A stretch of DNA of 64,000 nucleotides from Sphaerolaimus hirsutus (taxonomy: Eukaryota > Nematoda > Chromadorea > Monhysterida > Sphaerolaimidae): assembly GCA_964036195.1 (NCBI GenBank), contig OZ038458.1:25495832-25559831 (forward strand). Reading direction: 5' to 3'. The translations under genes and the position numbers were made by a program. Positions 46,101 to 57,576 of the stretch are shown here, in pieces (the first letter of the stretch is position 1; every line of letters begins with the position of its first letter). The notes below the pieces were generated by a model. The model did no database searches and was not told where the DNA came from. It was given only the letters and a program-made list of their open reading frames with translations.

Positions 46101-49100
46101 GTACGAGTCCGCCGCCGACTGGTAGCCCGACGACACGTTGTTGCCCGGCCCGTGCGCCGGCGTGTAGGTCGATGCGGCTGCAGCGCCGCTGCTAGACGCC
46201 TCGCACACTTCGGGGCGCACCTTTGGGGGAGACGAATGTAGCGCGTTTGATACGGTAAACTTGTGATATGAAAGCCCAACACGTGTTATTTAGTTTATGG
46301 GCGAAATTTACAAACTATACAATGAATGAAACCATATTTTGGTGAATAAAGGCCAAGTGAAAAATTGTGCACAAAATTAACCAAAAGTGGGAGCAATGTG
46401 ATGTAATGCAATTTTTTTGCAACGTCTACTCGTTTATTCAGATGGAATACGGTAGATTTCATCGCAAGGTATGCCGTCAGTTCAATATTGCTACACACAC
46501 CAGATGATTTAGTTTCCAACAGGGACGTATCCAGGATTTTTGAGCGGGGGGGCTGCTTGTTCACGGAGCCCGGCGAGGGGGGGGGGGGGGGCTCAGCCCC
46601 CCCCCCAACATTTTAGCTACATAGTGGCGGAATGGCGCCATGGCGCTGGCGCCATTAGTAGGCGCCACGCCATGGCGCCATTGGCGTTGGCGTTAGCGCC
46701 ATGGAACGCTGTATATGTATGTAAATATAAATACAAAACAGCAAAAAGCACAACATTTTTAATGATTTGCGGCCACATGGACCAAATTTGATGATAATAC
46801 CTTATATCTGGTGAAGAATGCGCGCTTGCGCGCAAATTTTTTTACGCTGACGTTAAAAAAGTCGCGTTTTCTGGTCACTTTCTGGTCTCGCCCCGGGAGG
46901 GGGGGGGCTGCAGCCCCCCCCCCCGCCCCCGCCCTGGATACGGCCCTGGTTTCCAAAATATCTTGTAAATATCCGAACGTAAACTGGTGTGCGTGGGGTC
47001 ACTCAAAATGACTGAATTTTTTTAATCAGTTTTTTAAATTTAGTTGTAGGCCAGTGTGTGGCCACTAAAATGACTTTAATCCCCTAATAGGCACCAAAAC
47101 AGCCCAAACAAACCATGCCGGGCGGGGGCTGTTGATATCTGCCGTAAGTGCCATACGCCTGCTGGCTGCCATTCAAGTAATGACTAGACGACGGCTGTTG
47201 ACCCGCCGCCGCGGCTCGAGCCGCCTGAAACCGTGTCAATTCCATTAAATTTGAATTGAGCTGGTGATTTATGGGATTGAAATTAAAAGATCAACCTTTG
47301 CACAAGCGTGCAATACAGTGAACAAGCGTGTTTTCGTTAATAACGGAGAAATGGATGTATATTTATTAAGTATTTATGTGTTGTCTGCAATGTGGATTAA
47401 TTGAGCATAGATAAAACAGAAAAACTCAGTTTTTCCCGAGGTCCACGACACGTGTAGCCACCTTTCACACCGCTATTTGCCCACGCAAAGTTATTACTTT
47501 TAGACTCATTCTTTCAACATATTCATCCCAACATTGAGCGAGTTTGTAAGTTAAACTTCTGCACAAAACAAAAAATCCAGCGGAATACAAGAGCCTGTTG
47601 ACCTATGGTCGAATTCTAAATATCTGAAAGTTATGTATCCGTTTTTACGAACATCTTACGGGAATTTACGGAATGAATTGGCACGAGTGAGGTCATACGC
47701 CCATAGGTCAAAAGACTCTTGTACTCAGCTAACCCCCCCCCCCAAACCACAAACCTGCTGCTGTCTCAAAAACTCTGGCGTCTGGTACTCCTCGGGGAAC
47801 TTCTGTATAACCGCGTTGACCATTTCTTGGCGGTGGTCGCGCGGCGGCCGCACCCGGTGCTGCTGCTGCAGTTGTTGCTGCTGCACTTGTTGCGGCTGCG
47901 CGCCGGCGGCCGGCTGTGGGCGCTCCGCGCTGCGGTGCTTCGGCTGGGAAGGGGGGGGGGTTGATTGATTTGGAGTGTGATTTTTGATTGTGAAAGAACG
48001 TTTCATCTAATACTTGCTTTTTCCTTCTTAATTTTTGCAATTCGTTACTGTAGAGTGGACCATTTAAATACATTGTTTGTGTTTTAAGAAGGTTTCATTC
48101 CATTATTTATTTTTACTTCTCAATTTTTCCCATTCATTACTGTGGACCATTGAAATACACTTTTTGTTTTAAGACCGTTTCATTTCATACTTACTTTTTA
48201 CTTTTCAATTCTCCCCATTCACAACAATGGAGCATTCATTGTTGTTTTTTTTACCACAGAACAATCAATTAGACCAAACATATTTAATCACTTCGCGCAG
48301 CATTGACAAAAAAACATGATTCACGTAGATGATGCAAGCAAAAAAATGCTAAAAACATCCATGACGCATCAGGATCCATTCGACAAAGACTGACTTAACC
48401 CCGCCCACAATTTCAGCACAAAACCCCCAGTTCACCGACACAAAACCCCCGACCCCCGTCACCCAATTTGAATAAGCCGCGTACAGCGACAAGTTTGTTT
48501 GCCCTGCTCACCGCACAGACACAACATTCAAATCAAGTGCTGCGCGCGCTGCACCGCGAGCAAACAAGACACACGTAAAATGGCCGGCGCACAAACGCCG
48601 CCAAACGTGCAGAAACAGTACATTCCCCGCTCAGCGAGCTGCGCGGCAGCAGCCATTAGCATCGGGTGGTTTTTGGCTCGCTGCCAGCCGCCCACAGCGG
48701 CAGGCACGGGCGTCACGCTCCATGCAGCGCGGCGTGGGGCATGGCGGCGCACTGACACAAGAACGCGTTATTGCCCGGCTGGAGGCCGCTCAAAATGCCA
48801 TCACTGCATGCGCGAGTGATACAACCCACGAGCAGCCGCCGGCCGCTCGTGAGCGAGCGACAAATTACCGTCGGCGCTCACGCGTTCACGGAGGGTCGCG
48901 CGGTCCCACATCTCATTAGCGCGGCTGAAGACACGGGCGCGCGGCCTTAGAAAGATAGCCCGTGGCGCGCGACAAATCCCACGCGAATACAATAGAACAC
49001 GGTGTTCTTGGAGCCTTCCCACGGGGGATATATGAACTGAAGATGGCCGGAAATTTTTTATTTATATTATTTTTCAACCAGAACGAGTCTCACCTTCTTC

Positions 49101-52100
49101 CGAGAAAACTACAAAACACAAAAACGCCCTTCAAAAGTGCCCCCTCGAAAACCAGGCGACACAAATATTCACATATAATCTCCGGCTGCCCACACAAAAC
49201 CTGCAGCCAAGAAGTTCGACCCCCCAGTGTCGCGGCAGCGGCCGCAGTGGTAGCAAAAACCGGATGTGCCGCGGCGGCGGAGCGGCTGCAAGCGATGCAA
49301 CGGCCGCGCGGCCACTGGAGGACAGATGCTTCTCGTGCCAACCCATCTGCATACGTACTTATGTATGCATTTGTGTACGTGTACTGTACTACACTGCGAT
49401 ATGCGATGCTATTGCTGCGTTATTCCACTTGGCCGCACTTCCCGCCGTACCTTTGAAAGTGGGCCCACAAATCACGTGTTTAATCGACCACCGGCTAGGA
49501 GGCTCAAACGTATGAAATGCCACGATTATGGCTTTATTGGAGCTTTTTTATGGGGCAAAGAGGTTATTCTCCAGAACAGATGCACAGATGATATCTTCCA
49601 CTGAAAGTGTGTGTTTTCAAAGCGCAGCTACACTTCCGCTGCGGCGCCAGGTTTTTTAACTGACAGCTGCACCAACAAATTCAATTGAGCCGCATTCCAA
49701 AAGAAAAATTGAAAATATTAAGATTACTGGCCTGGGCCCGAATTTATCTACACTTAAGACGCCCGACAAACTTGAAAACTGTTTGTAAAACGACCTCTAA
49801 GCAAATGTATTGGATTTAGATCCATAAAATTTGAAAAACATGTTTATTCACAATCCTTTTCAAACATTGCAGTTTATTTTGAATTTTAAAAAACGCTCAA
49901 AATGACTGTCGGAAAGTTTCGTGACAATCCGCCAAACACCCTGTTTTACTTTTATCGAGCGAATAAAAATATTGTTTACAACTTTATTCATCAAAATCCA
50001 TTAAATTTGTCCAAAGATCGTTTTATGGATGCATTTAAGTTTGTCGTGCATGCATTTACATGCCGATTGGATTTGGGTTCACATGCACATGATTCACTAA
50101 CATGATACAAAAATCAAAATAATTGAAAAATATGCCGCTGCAGCTGCGGCGACAAAAAGTCATGCGACCGCGCCAGTACAAAAATAAACGAAAGAAACCA
50201 TTTTAGGCAAATCAAAAAAATAGCCCGCTGCGAACTTTAACTGCGGTAGGCGCGGCGCAGTCAAGGAAAACCAATCACTTCAATGGAAGTGTAATTGCAG
50301 TTGCTCATGGGGCAAAACGGCACCAGTCGCACGCAGAGTTGTGAAAAGTGCCGAACTTTTGTGAAAGTATGAGTATGCGGCAAGTATTTTGTTTTTACTC
50401 ACACCTCGAGTACAGAAAGTGTAAGGTAGATTTTTGTTACTTTTACTCGCGAGTAGATGATAGTAAAATACTTTTTTTCAGAAAGCGTAAATGCGAGTAG
50501 TTTTTCTCGGGAACGCTTACCTTTTCTTTCTTAAAAATGTAGAGGGGAGCATTATCAATGTTTACCCTGGACAAAAAAGGTGTTTTCTTTCTATTAATAG
50601 GTAAGTATTCTTTATGAAAAGAATGAAAAGCAGTATTCTCAAATGGCAAAAATACTCTTTCTGTACTCACAAAAATGACTCTACTGTACTAGAGTACTCT
50701 CAAAAAGTAAGCGTACAGGCGAGTACAGATACTTTTTTCAAAGCATGCGTATGCGTATTTATATGGTTGGTACTCGAGTATGCGTACTTTATGAGTAAAC
50801 GTAAATACGCATTAACAACTGTGGTCACACGAACGGCACATTAGTATTTACGCGTGCAAGGTCATACATTTTGGGCATGCAAAAGCGCAAAATCATAACT
50901 GTGCACAGCCTTCAATGCGTAATGTGGCGACCATTGTTGGCATTATGTGCCGTTGTGCTAGCAGAACAAAAATGTGAGCTACATGTAGGGTTGGAAAAAA
51001 AACGTTTTTTTTTAACTCAATGTTTTTTTTTTAACTCAATGTTTTTTTTTAAAAACGTTTTTTTTTTAAAAGCTCCCAGATATGACCTAGTGTCAACATA
51101 TATAGGTATATCAGACACTGGCAATACTCTGTGATGTTCAATATGACCATATAATGGCTGTGGAGCCATGGGATAGCATTATAAGTGGTGATTTGTGTCA
51201 AAAATATCCATTTTTCGTCGACATATCGTTCGTATATCGCCTTATAGTCGAATGTTCATGACTTCAGGTAAAGTTTGGCACGGAATGGTGATCAAACAAG
51301 GTTATAAAAGGAGGTTGTTACTTTGGGAGTGAAGTTACACACTGTGGAGGTACATGGAAGCACATTACCTCAATATTATATATTACAGCAACATATGTCG
51401 GCTTATTCACCCATGGTAGCACATAGAAATGGATGTTTTGATACTAAAAATGCAACAAAACCAATGAAAACAACCACCAATGTCAATTTGTGTGTGAAAT
51501 TGCGCGCTTGCGCGCAAAAATTTTGCAAAATACCTAGTGCTTAGTACTAAAAATTTCGGCTGATGTTTTTAAAAAAAAAAACATTTCGGACGTCATGTTT
51601 TTTAAAAAAAAAAAACGTTTTTAAAAAAAAAACGTTTAAAAAAAAACATCGGCCAACCCTAGCTACATGTTTACCTAATCCGTTTGTCACTGTTGTTTTT
51701 GCCCGATTACATTGGAAGTTGTTTTGATGGTACTTTTGTCGATTTTTTTTCATTAAATAATCTCGAGAAAAACCCTTCGTATAAAAATGGTCATAAAAAA
51801 CCGCTTTTGTTCAGCTCTAGCTCTAGCTTCAGTTATGATTTTACACATGCAAACACACGCTCATGCCCTAACGGCGGGCGGACATTTGCACGCGAACACT
51901 TCAAGGATGGCCCCCATCAAAACAGGTGAGTACCCGCCGCGGCCCAAATGCGAACGCAATTCGCATTTGAGTTGCAAACTTAGCGAAAATTTTCCCACTA
52001 AATCCCCTCTAGTTGCATAAAACCGAGCGCAGCCGCCCCAATCGACATTTGTGCAAATGGTGTCCCGATTGCAAATATAAAAAACATTTTGCGGTTTCAC

Positions 52101-55100
52101 GAGTACTTTGCCACCTGCGGCAACGGACTGGCTACCGTAATTGCACGAATTTGGAAAGTTCCAATTGGTTCAATTATTCGCACAGGGGAAAGTTATGGCG
52201 TCAGACTTCAATAAATACAAGCTGACTCAAACAACAGGAGACAAATCCGAGAACAACCCGTTTTTCATAAACTGTGGTAATAAAATTGCTATACAGCTTT
52301 GGTAAAGCAAAAAACCCCCTGTTATTTTCAATTTTAACTATCAACATTTTCATGAACATGTAGGTAAATATCTTTTAAATTCGTTTTACTGCTGTTTCCC
52401 CCCCATTTTTTCCATCTGTAAATTATGCGTTCATATTTGAGTTCGCCCAAAACCTGAAACCAGACCCAGGGCACTGAATTTCGAGAGTTATACGGGACCG
52501 GATCAACCCCCATCCATACAATTACACAAACGCATAAAATACACCGGTGCATAAAATACACGGTGTTTGCATAGATGTACAAGTGGGCGTACTTGCAGCG
52601 GGAAACGTGTGATGATAAATAGACCCGATTATTCACTGCGATTCCGCTGGTTCAGGTAAATGGCGGTTTGATTTGAATTATTTAAAATGTCGGTTTGAAT
52701 GGAAACATTGTAAATTCTCAACCAATGCCGCAAAAATGAACACTTAAAAAATACGGGTTAATAAAGGACCAAAAAACTTTTGATCAATTCAATTAACCCG
52801 ACACAGTAGAGTGTTTTCATCAGATAAAAACACACATGTTTACAAAGAACGCGTCTCCCGCAAAAAAACACACGATCACGTGAAAATTTCAAGCCGAGAT
52901 TTAAATTTTATCCAATTTCAGCGGCTACACAAATTTGTCAGTTACACCTTTACGAGGTGTAATACATTATCGCCAGACCGTTTCCACGAAATCTATTATA
53001 TTACCACCACAAAACCCTTCAAGTAGGACTTGAATAAAAAAATTCAATTCACAGCAAAAACACACAACTGCGGTTAAAAAACTCCCGCCAGTGACTCATT
53101 GCAAATTCAATCAGAAAACTGCGTTCCCGACAAAAAAATAGTAAGTGAAAGGCACGTGTCGCGGCACTTTTTCACACACAAAACAACCAAGGCTATATAC
53201 ACCGCCGCGGCGACACTTACAGCGGCAAAAAGGGCCCACACACACTAGTTGACAAAAAAATTCGTGTCAACTGAATGTCAACTGAATAACACAACTTAAA
53301 ATTAACTATGCTCTATCACATAAGAAAGTTGAAATCACATTTAAGTAACCAAAATTTAGTTGAATTTAGTTGACAAGAATTTTGATGTCAACTAGTGTGC
53401 GTGGTCCCAAAGTTGACAAGGTAAAACGTACGTATGTTTTTTTATTCCCAACAAACTTGAGAGAAAGAGAGAACAAAGAGTGTCTGTAACGCAAATAATG
53501 GCGCACCGCACACTGAAATTTTGCGTTCAGCGTTCGAACGTTTCTGCACGCTGAACTACAAACGCTGAAATCAAAATCTAAAGAACACAACGTTTTTGAA
53601 GTGTAAAAACTTCGACTCACATGCAAATTGCGCGAAATATTACAAATTCTGAAGTTTTTACGCTTCAAAAACGTTGTGTTCTTTAGATTTTGATTTCAGC
53701 GTTTATAGTTCAGCGTGCAAAAACGTTCGAACGCTGAACGCAAAATTTCAGTGTGCGGTGCGGCAATAAGTCCGTGAATAAACAAACAGACCTCGCATAA
53801 ATATTTCAGAGCATAAAACACAAACAGCCCTTAAAGTGTCAAGTGCGGTGATAAGAGAAAATTGACTAACGTGTCTGGACCGCTTAACGTTTTCGCTGTC
53901 CTTTAACATTTCCTGCCGCCAAAGGTCGAAAAAGTATTCGGGGTCCGTGTAAAATTTCAGGCCCCGCCGGTCGTCTTCTCTGCAATAAAAGCAAATAATG
54001 CACATCAATTTCTTCAATGGAGGGGGTAATTAACAGAGGGGTTCAGTGTGGGGGTTGGGGGTACCAGAAATGTTACCACCCCCAAACGCTCCAGATATCC
54101 CTCTAACCGCCGGGCGGCTCAGCTATCTATCTAATAAATCGACCACATACATAAAACGATTTTCACTCAAAATCGCAAATTTTCAAACTTTAATAGTGCT
54201 CATCTTCAAAATTACAATTGTGATTGTTTAGACTTCAAAATACCTATCGTGATTTTTAGACTTCAATGTCATTATCGTTATGCGAATTTATGCCTATTGT
54301 CTACTATTTATGACTCTATGGATTTCTTTTTATCGTTTTTCACCTTTCTAGCGCTTTCCCCCCCCCTCTTTTCTTCTACACGTAAAAAAGCCATAAATTG
54401 AGCACCGGCGACACCCATTAATTAAAAAATCAATTTTTAAAAACTTTTTTTTAAACTAATTTTTTTTAAATCAAACATTCGAAAACCCTCAATATCTGCC
54501 ACCCCCTGCAAGCAGCTCACCTAAACACATTCAACTTGTCCAGGTCGGGGGGCTTGTCCGCCCTGGCGTAGCACTCGGCCAAGGCGGTGGGCAGCGTCTG
54601 CCTGGACAGCGACTGCTGGTCCACCAGCGCCGCGCTGCGGAACGCCTTGCGCATGCCGATCTCAGACAAAGGCGTGCGCTCGTCGTTCGAGTTCAGTTCC
54701 GCCACCTGAGGGGGGGGGGGGGGGGAAGGGGTTTTGAAGTTGGAGCAGGGACGTAGGCAGGCTTTTGAGCAGGGGGCGGGGCGGATTGTGTACTGAGGTC
54801 AGTGAACTCGCCCCCCTAAAATTTGGTCGCTATTCGGCGGTTGGGTGGTTACCTAACCCCAATTGGAGACCCCTGGGGGGTTACTCTCCAAATCGGCCAA
54901 ATATCTATCTATCTCGGAAGTTTCTCAACTATCTATTTATGTGGAGCAATTTTTGAGAACTTGTCATACCTTCTTATGGTTTTTCATGATTATATGGCAT
55001 ACTTTCAGGGTATTTGTTACATTTTAGCATATTTTGGCTACTTTTAAACCATTTTTGGCGATTCTCCCCCCTTTCGATACCCTGAAAAAGCCTATAAATT

Positions 55101-55908
55101 CTGCACCCGGTCCCGATCAAAAATATGATCCCGTTAAAAACTGAGCCCCTAATTTTCATGGGCTATACTCATCCAAAAACGCACCTTGACCGCCAATCGA
55201 TCCGTTCTCGCAGCCAACTGGGTGCACCTGTGCTGCAGCTTGACTGCCTCGTGGAAGAGCTCGCCGAACACGTCCTCGGCGTGTCTGGACAGCGACGCCA
55301 GCTGCCGCACGCAGTTCGCCAGCGCCCCGTTAGCCACGCACTCGAGCTCGTCCTGGGGGGGGGGGGGGGGTGGTTATCAAAAGTTTTGGAGGATTTTTTT
55401 ATGAATTAAATATGAGTCTCTGTTGACGCGAACTCAGATATTTTCAGTTACCGGGCCCAGGGGAGTTACCATCGAAAGGCTGCAGAAGGGGTGTCCTATG
55501 GGGGCCTACCCATCCAACCCCCGGAGGGTCGAAATCTAAAAGACCCCTGGCCGCAGATAAGCACTAAGTGGACTTTTTCGCCTTTCATGTGAATTTTTAC
55601 CTGTTTTCAGCCATTTTTGGCTATATATGAGCTTACATACCTTTTTTGTCATTTTTCACCTATTTTCTTTCGATTTTTCTTTTTTTGCTTCTACACCTTG
55701 AAAAAGCGAAAAAGACACCATGGCACCCACCCCCATTTTTGACAGCTACCCCTCGGGATGAGCGATTTACAACATAGGTATATTAACCCCGGGGGGTCCA
55801 AACTCACTAAACCCCGAGTCCCACAACAATTCGCACCTGTTTGACGGACGGCGGTATTCGATGGCGGCACAATTCCTGCGGCGACACGTTCCGCTTGGTC
55901 AGCGGCAT
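43137..55908 (-). CDS. WASF: WAVE/SCAR actin-nucleation promoting factor (WASF homologue), eleven exons, 617 aa
   Basis: The exons are 55837-55908, 55185-55352, 54521-54705, 53871-53979, 47755-47943, 47114-47224, 45967-46220, 45295-45472, 44561-44852, 43929-44059 and 43137-43301, all GT-AG and in frame (1854 nt). The N-terminus MPLTKRNVSPQELC, then ELECVANGALANCVRQLASL, EDVFGELFHEA, MRKAFRSAALVDQQSL and GLKFYTDPEYFFDLW, is the WAVE homology domain that docks with Abi, HSPC300 and the Sra1/Nap1 dimer. A long Gln/Pro-rich centre follows (exons 5-9, with poly-Q and poly-P runs). The C-terminus is WH2 (MDAHSDLLKAIRAGITLKKV), central (AAMQGHDVAAILRKRMEAV) and acidic with the Arp2/3-binding Trp (SDEWDDE, stop). 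It is complete. The basic region after the homology domain is short. Intron 4 (5.9 kb) is repeat-filled. Exon 8 start was chosen by phase (CCCCCACAG acceptor). Poly-C tracts precede exons 2, 3, 5 and 11. Confidence 0.95.
43434..43865. mobile_element. hAT-like MITE in WAVE intron 10
   Basis: CAGAGTTGTTAAAAGTGCAG and TTAAAAACTGTG are the ends; flanks TTCTACTG and TTCTAGTA agree at 6 of 8 positions. It fills most of the 627-bp intron but stops 63 bp short of exon 10, so it did not create the splice sites. Confidence 0.8.
44903..45266. mobile_element. hAT-like MITE filling WAVE intron 8
   Basis: The ends TAGGGCTCAAACGGTATCCC and TTCAAACCCTA are flanked by GTGCAAGG and GCACAAGG (6 of 8). The interior has ATCCCGAT-type repeats. 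It makes up 364 of the 442 bp of the intron, leaving 50 and 28 bp of flank. Confidence 0.8.
45473..45966. other. WAVE intron 7
   Basis: AT-rich sequence with no repeat clearly bounded, though CCAACCCTA at about 45914 looks like one end of a TAGGGTTGG element. The donor is GG/GTGAGT and the acceptor CCCCCACAG/C. Confidence 0.5.
46521..46948. mobile_element. Element with CAGGGACGTATCCAGG ends (WAVE intron 6)
   Basis: CAGGGACGTATCCAGG at 46521 and CCTGGATACGGCCCTG at about 46932-46948 are inverted ends. G runs, C runs and GGCGCCATGGCGCTGGCGCC words fill it. It is the reverse-oriented sister of 153-1543. Confidence 0.75.
50334..50823. mobile_element. hAT-like MITE (CAGAGTTGTGAAAAG copy)
   Basis: The ends CAGAGTTGTGAAAAGTGCCG and TTAACAACTGTG are flanked by GTCGCACG and GTCACACG (7 of 8). 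The body has the usual CTCGAGTACAGA and GAGTACTCTCAAAAAGTA motifs. Confidence 0.85.
50986..51661. mobile_element. hAT-like MITE (TAGGGTTGG ends, poly-T/A arms)
   Basis: The ends TAGGGTTGGAAAAAAAACG and CGGCCAACCCTA are flanked by a perfect 8-bp duplication, GCTACATG (50978-50985 and 51662-51669). Both arms are runs of ACGTTTTTTTTTAA-type words; the 450-bp core is unique. Confidence 0.9.
53229..53405. mobile_element. MITE with GGGCCCACACACACTAGTTG ends
   Basis: The ends GGGCCCACACACACTAGTTG and CAACTAGTGTGCGTGGTCCC are complementary with few mismatches, and TTCGTGTCAACTGAATG repeats inside. It is the most intact member of the ACTAGTTGACA family in the window. Confidence 0.8.
53502..53764. repeat. 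Long inverted repeat 107 bp from WAVE exon 4
   Basis: GCACCGCACACTGAAATTTT at the left and its complement at the right bound two arms of about 120 bp that are nearly identical (including CGTTCGAACGTTT and AAATCTAAAGAACACAACG). The spacer is about 25 bp. It is most likely a MITE; in the intron transcript it would form a long hairpin. Confidence 0.85.
54722..55184. other. WAVE intron 2: G run and GATAGATAG-family element
   Basis: GCAGGGACGTAGGCAGG begins near 54744; TATCTATCTATCTCGG and CAATTTTTGAGAAC words follow, as in 2430-2760 and 61835-62080. It fills most of the 479-bp intron. Confidence 0.55.
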
Positions 55909-57576
55909 GGTGCGTTTCGTCCAGTCGCAATTCGTAAAAGCTGCTTAACTGCCGCGCGTCGAGTAAAACATAAGATAAGTTGATAGAAGTCTTCTTGGAA
56001 TCATGGTAGGAATAGTTAGAGTGAGTGTCTGTGGAAAACGTGTGGGATCGAGGAAAATTGAAGAAACCTAAAAATCACACTTATAGATGTCTATGCAAAT
56101 GTCCAAAAGTAGCAAAAAACCTAGCTAGTTCACTTCGAAAGCCGTGGTTTCTAAAGCGCATTACAAATGCAAAGGCAATGACAGCAAAGCGGCGCATTCA
56201 CGCAAAAAAACGACACCAGAACATGAAATGCGGCAGCATAAGTGCGGCGGCATGCTCGCAGCCCATCACAAGCCGCGACATTACGCAATGTGTCGCCCGG
56301 CGCGCCGCCGCGGCACCAGTCGCTTCGGGTGGCCGGTCGACGTTCGCCGTCGCGCAACCAAATGAGCCGCGCGGCGCACGTGCCGTCGAACAAACACGAC
56401 GCATGCTTAGCTTAGCATCCAAAGCATTGTGCCCGCGCAACAGGGCCGCCACAGCACGGGCAGAACGCTCTTCTGAGCTGAAATACACACATCCGCAGAC
56501 GGGCGGCCAAGCTGACAGCATGATACGCAATGCTGTGACCAAAACCCGCTGCGCATGTAGACCCGGTGATCGGGGGCATTGGCATTGGCGCCAAAAAAAT
56601 CGCTCATATGTATGTAAATACACAAAGATATAAAGCGACGAGCACGCTATTCGGTGTATTTTATAGGGAGTTATAGTACGAGAGCCGATTTACTTACAAA
56701 ATATCAGTGTGATGGAAAAATGCCAGAAAATGGGCCTACATGTGCACTGGGTTTACATGCGCACCGGCACAGGGCCAATGCTATCGCATCGCATGCGGCC
56801 GTATTTAAGCGTAACACGCAGATTCAGGTATTCAAACGTGCGCAGTTTGATTCATGAGCATGACTATCATTCAAGCTGTCTATTCAGGACCATCATTATC
56901 AATGCGATAAAACACACTTAAAAGACGCACTCTTAAAAGCTGATATGTAGCATGAGTTGAGTATAAATATATACCTGTCCCTGGACACTAAATGAATGCG
57001 AATTACGAAGGGAAATACGCCAGACATGAACTAATCTGGCGGAAAAATTAATCAACATGTAGATGAAGCCTAGTGGATGGGAGGGCTGACATTTGATTAG
57101 AAAATACTACTTCGGTTGAATTAAGCAGGAGAAAATTAAAAGTACCGTAGTATTTAATCAACGGTTGAAATTACGATCTTAAAACACGTGTTTTTCAGTG
57201 TCCAGCGATGATAAATTTTAGCCCATGTTTCAGCAGAAAGCGGTGAAATTGAAAATAACCGCTAAACGGCTATAGCTACATGAGTACAGTTACAGAAACA
57301 CACAAATACTTACAAAATGCAGTGTTCAGCCGAACAAATTCACCTACACCGCAACGACAATTCCATTTTCACGCGCTAGCAGCCAATAGGTTGCAAATGT
57401 GCGTGCACTTCACTGATAAACATTCCTGGATAGCCGTATAACCTAGCTACATACCTCAAAACTGCTATCGCTGAACCCCGGGGGAATTACACACTTTCGC
57501 ATGACGGAATGTAAGCGGCAAGGAAACTACATTCGTGCGTAGACAGGAAACTCGACGCGATGGAATGTGCCTGCGC
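55909..57576. promoter_or_regulatory. Upstream region of the WAVE gene with CpG-rich island
   Basis: From about 56210 to 56560 the sequence is CpG-rich (GCCCGGCGCGCCGCCGCGGC) and lies about 300-650 bp upstream of the WAVE ATG. Long frames on both strands there are alanine/arginine-rich and show no family, as expected of GC-rich non-coding DNA. Beyond 56600 it is AT-rich and unassigned. Confidence 0.35.

Larger units (their letters stand above)
47944..53228. other. WAVE intron 4 (first part): GC-rich island and repeats
   Basis: The intron spans 47944-53870. From about 48480 to 49640 there is an extended CpG-rich region without a conserved protein frame on either strand. It could be an internal promoter or a retained GC-rich insertion. 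hAT-like copies lie at 50334-50823 and 50986-51661. From 51670 to 53228 the sequence is AT-rich and unassigned; I could not support any of the frames there as genes. Confidence 0.45.

Noticed and set aside
48499-49604. Overlapping 70-160-codon frames in the GC-rich island
   Set aside because: They occur on both strands with alanine/arginine bias and no motif; long frames are expected by chance in GC-rich DNA.
51001-51660. Poly-T and poly-A runs considered as retrotransposon tails
   Set aside because: They lie inside a TAGGGTTGG element with inverted ends and a perfect 8-bp duplication, so they belong to a DNA transposon.
56025-56633. A 202-codon plus-strand frame upstream of WAVE
   Set aside because: Same reason: GC-rich, overlapped by equally long antisense frames, no domain.
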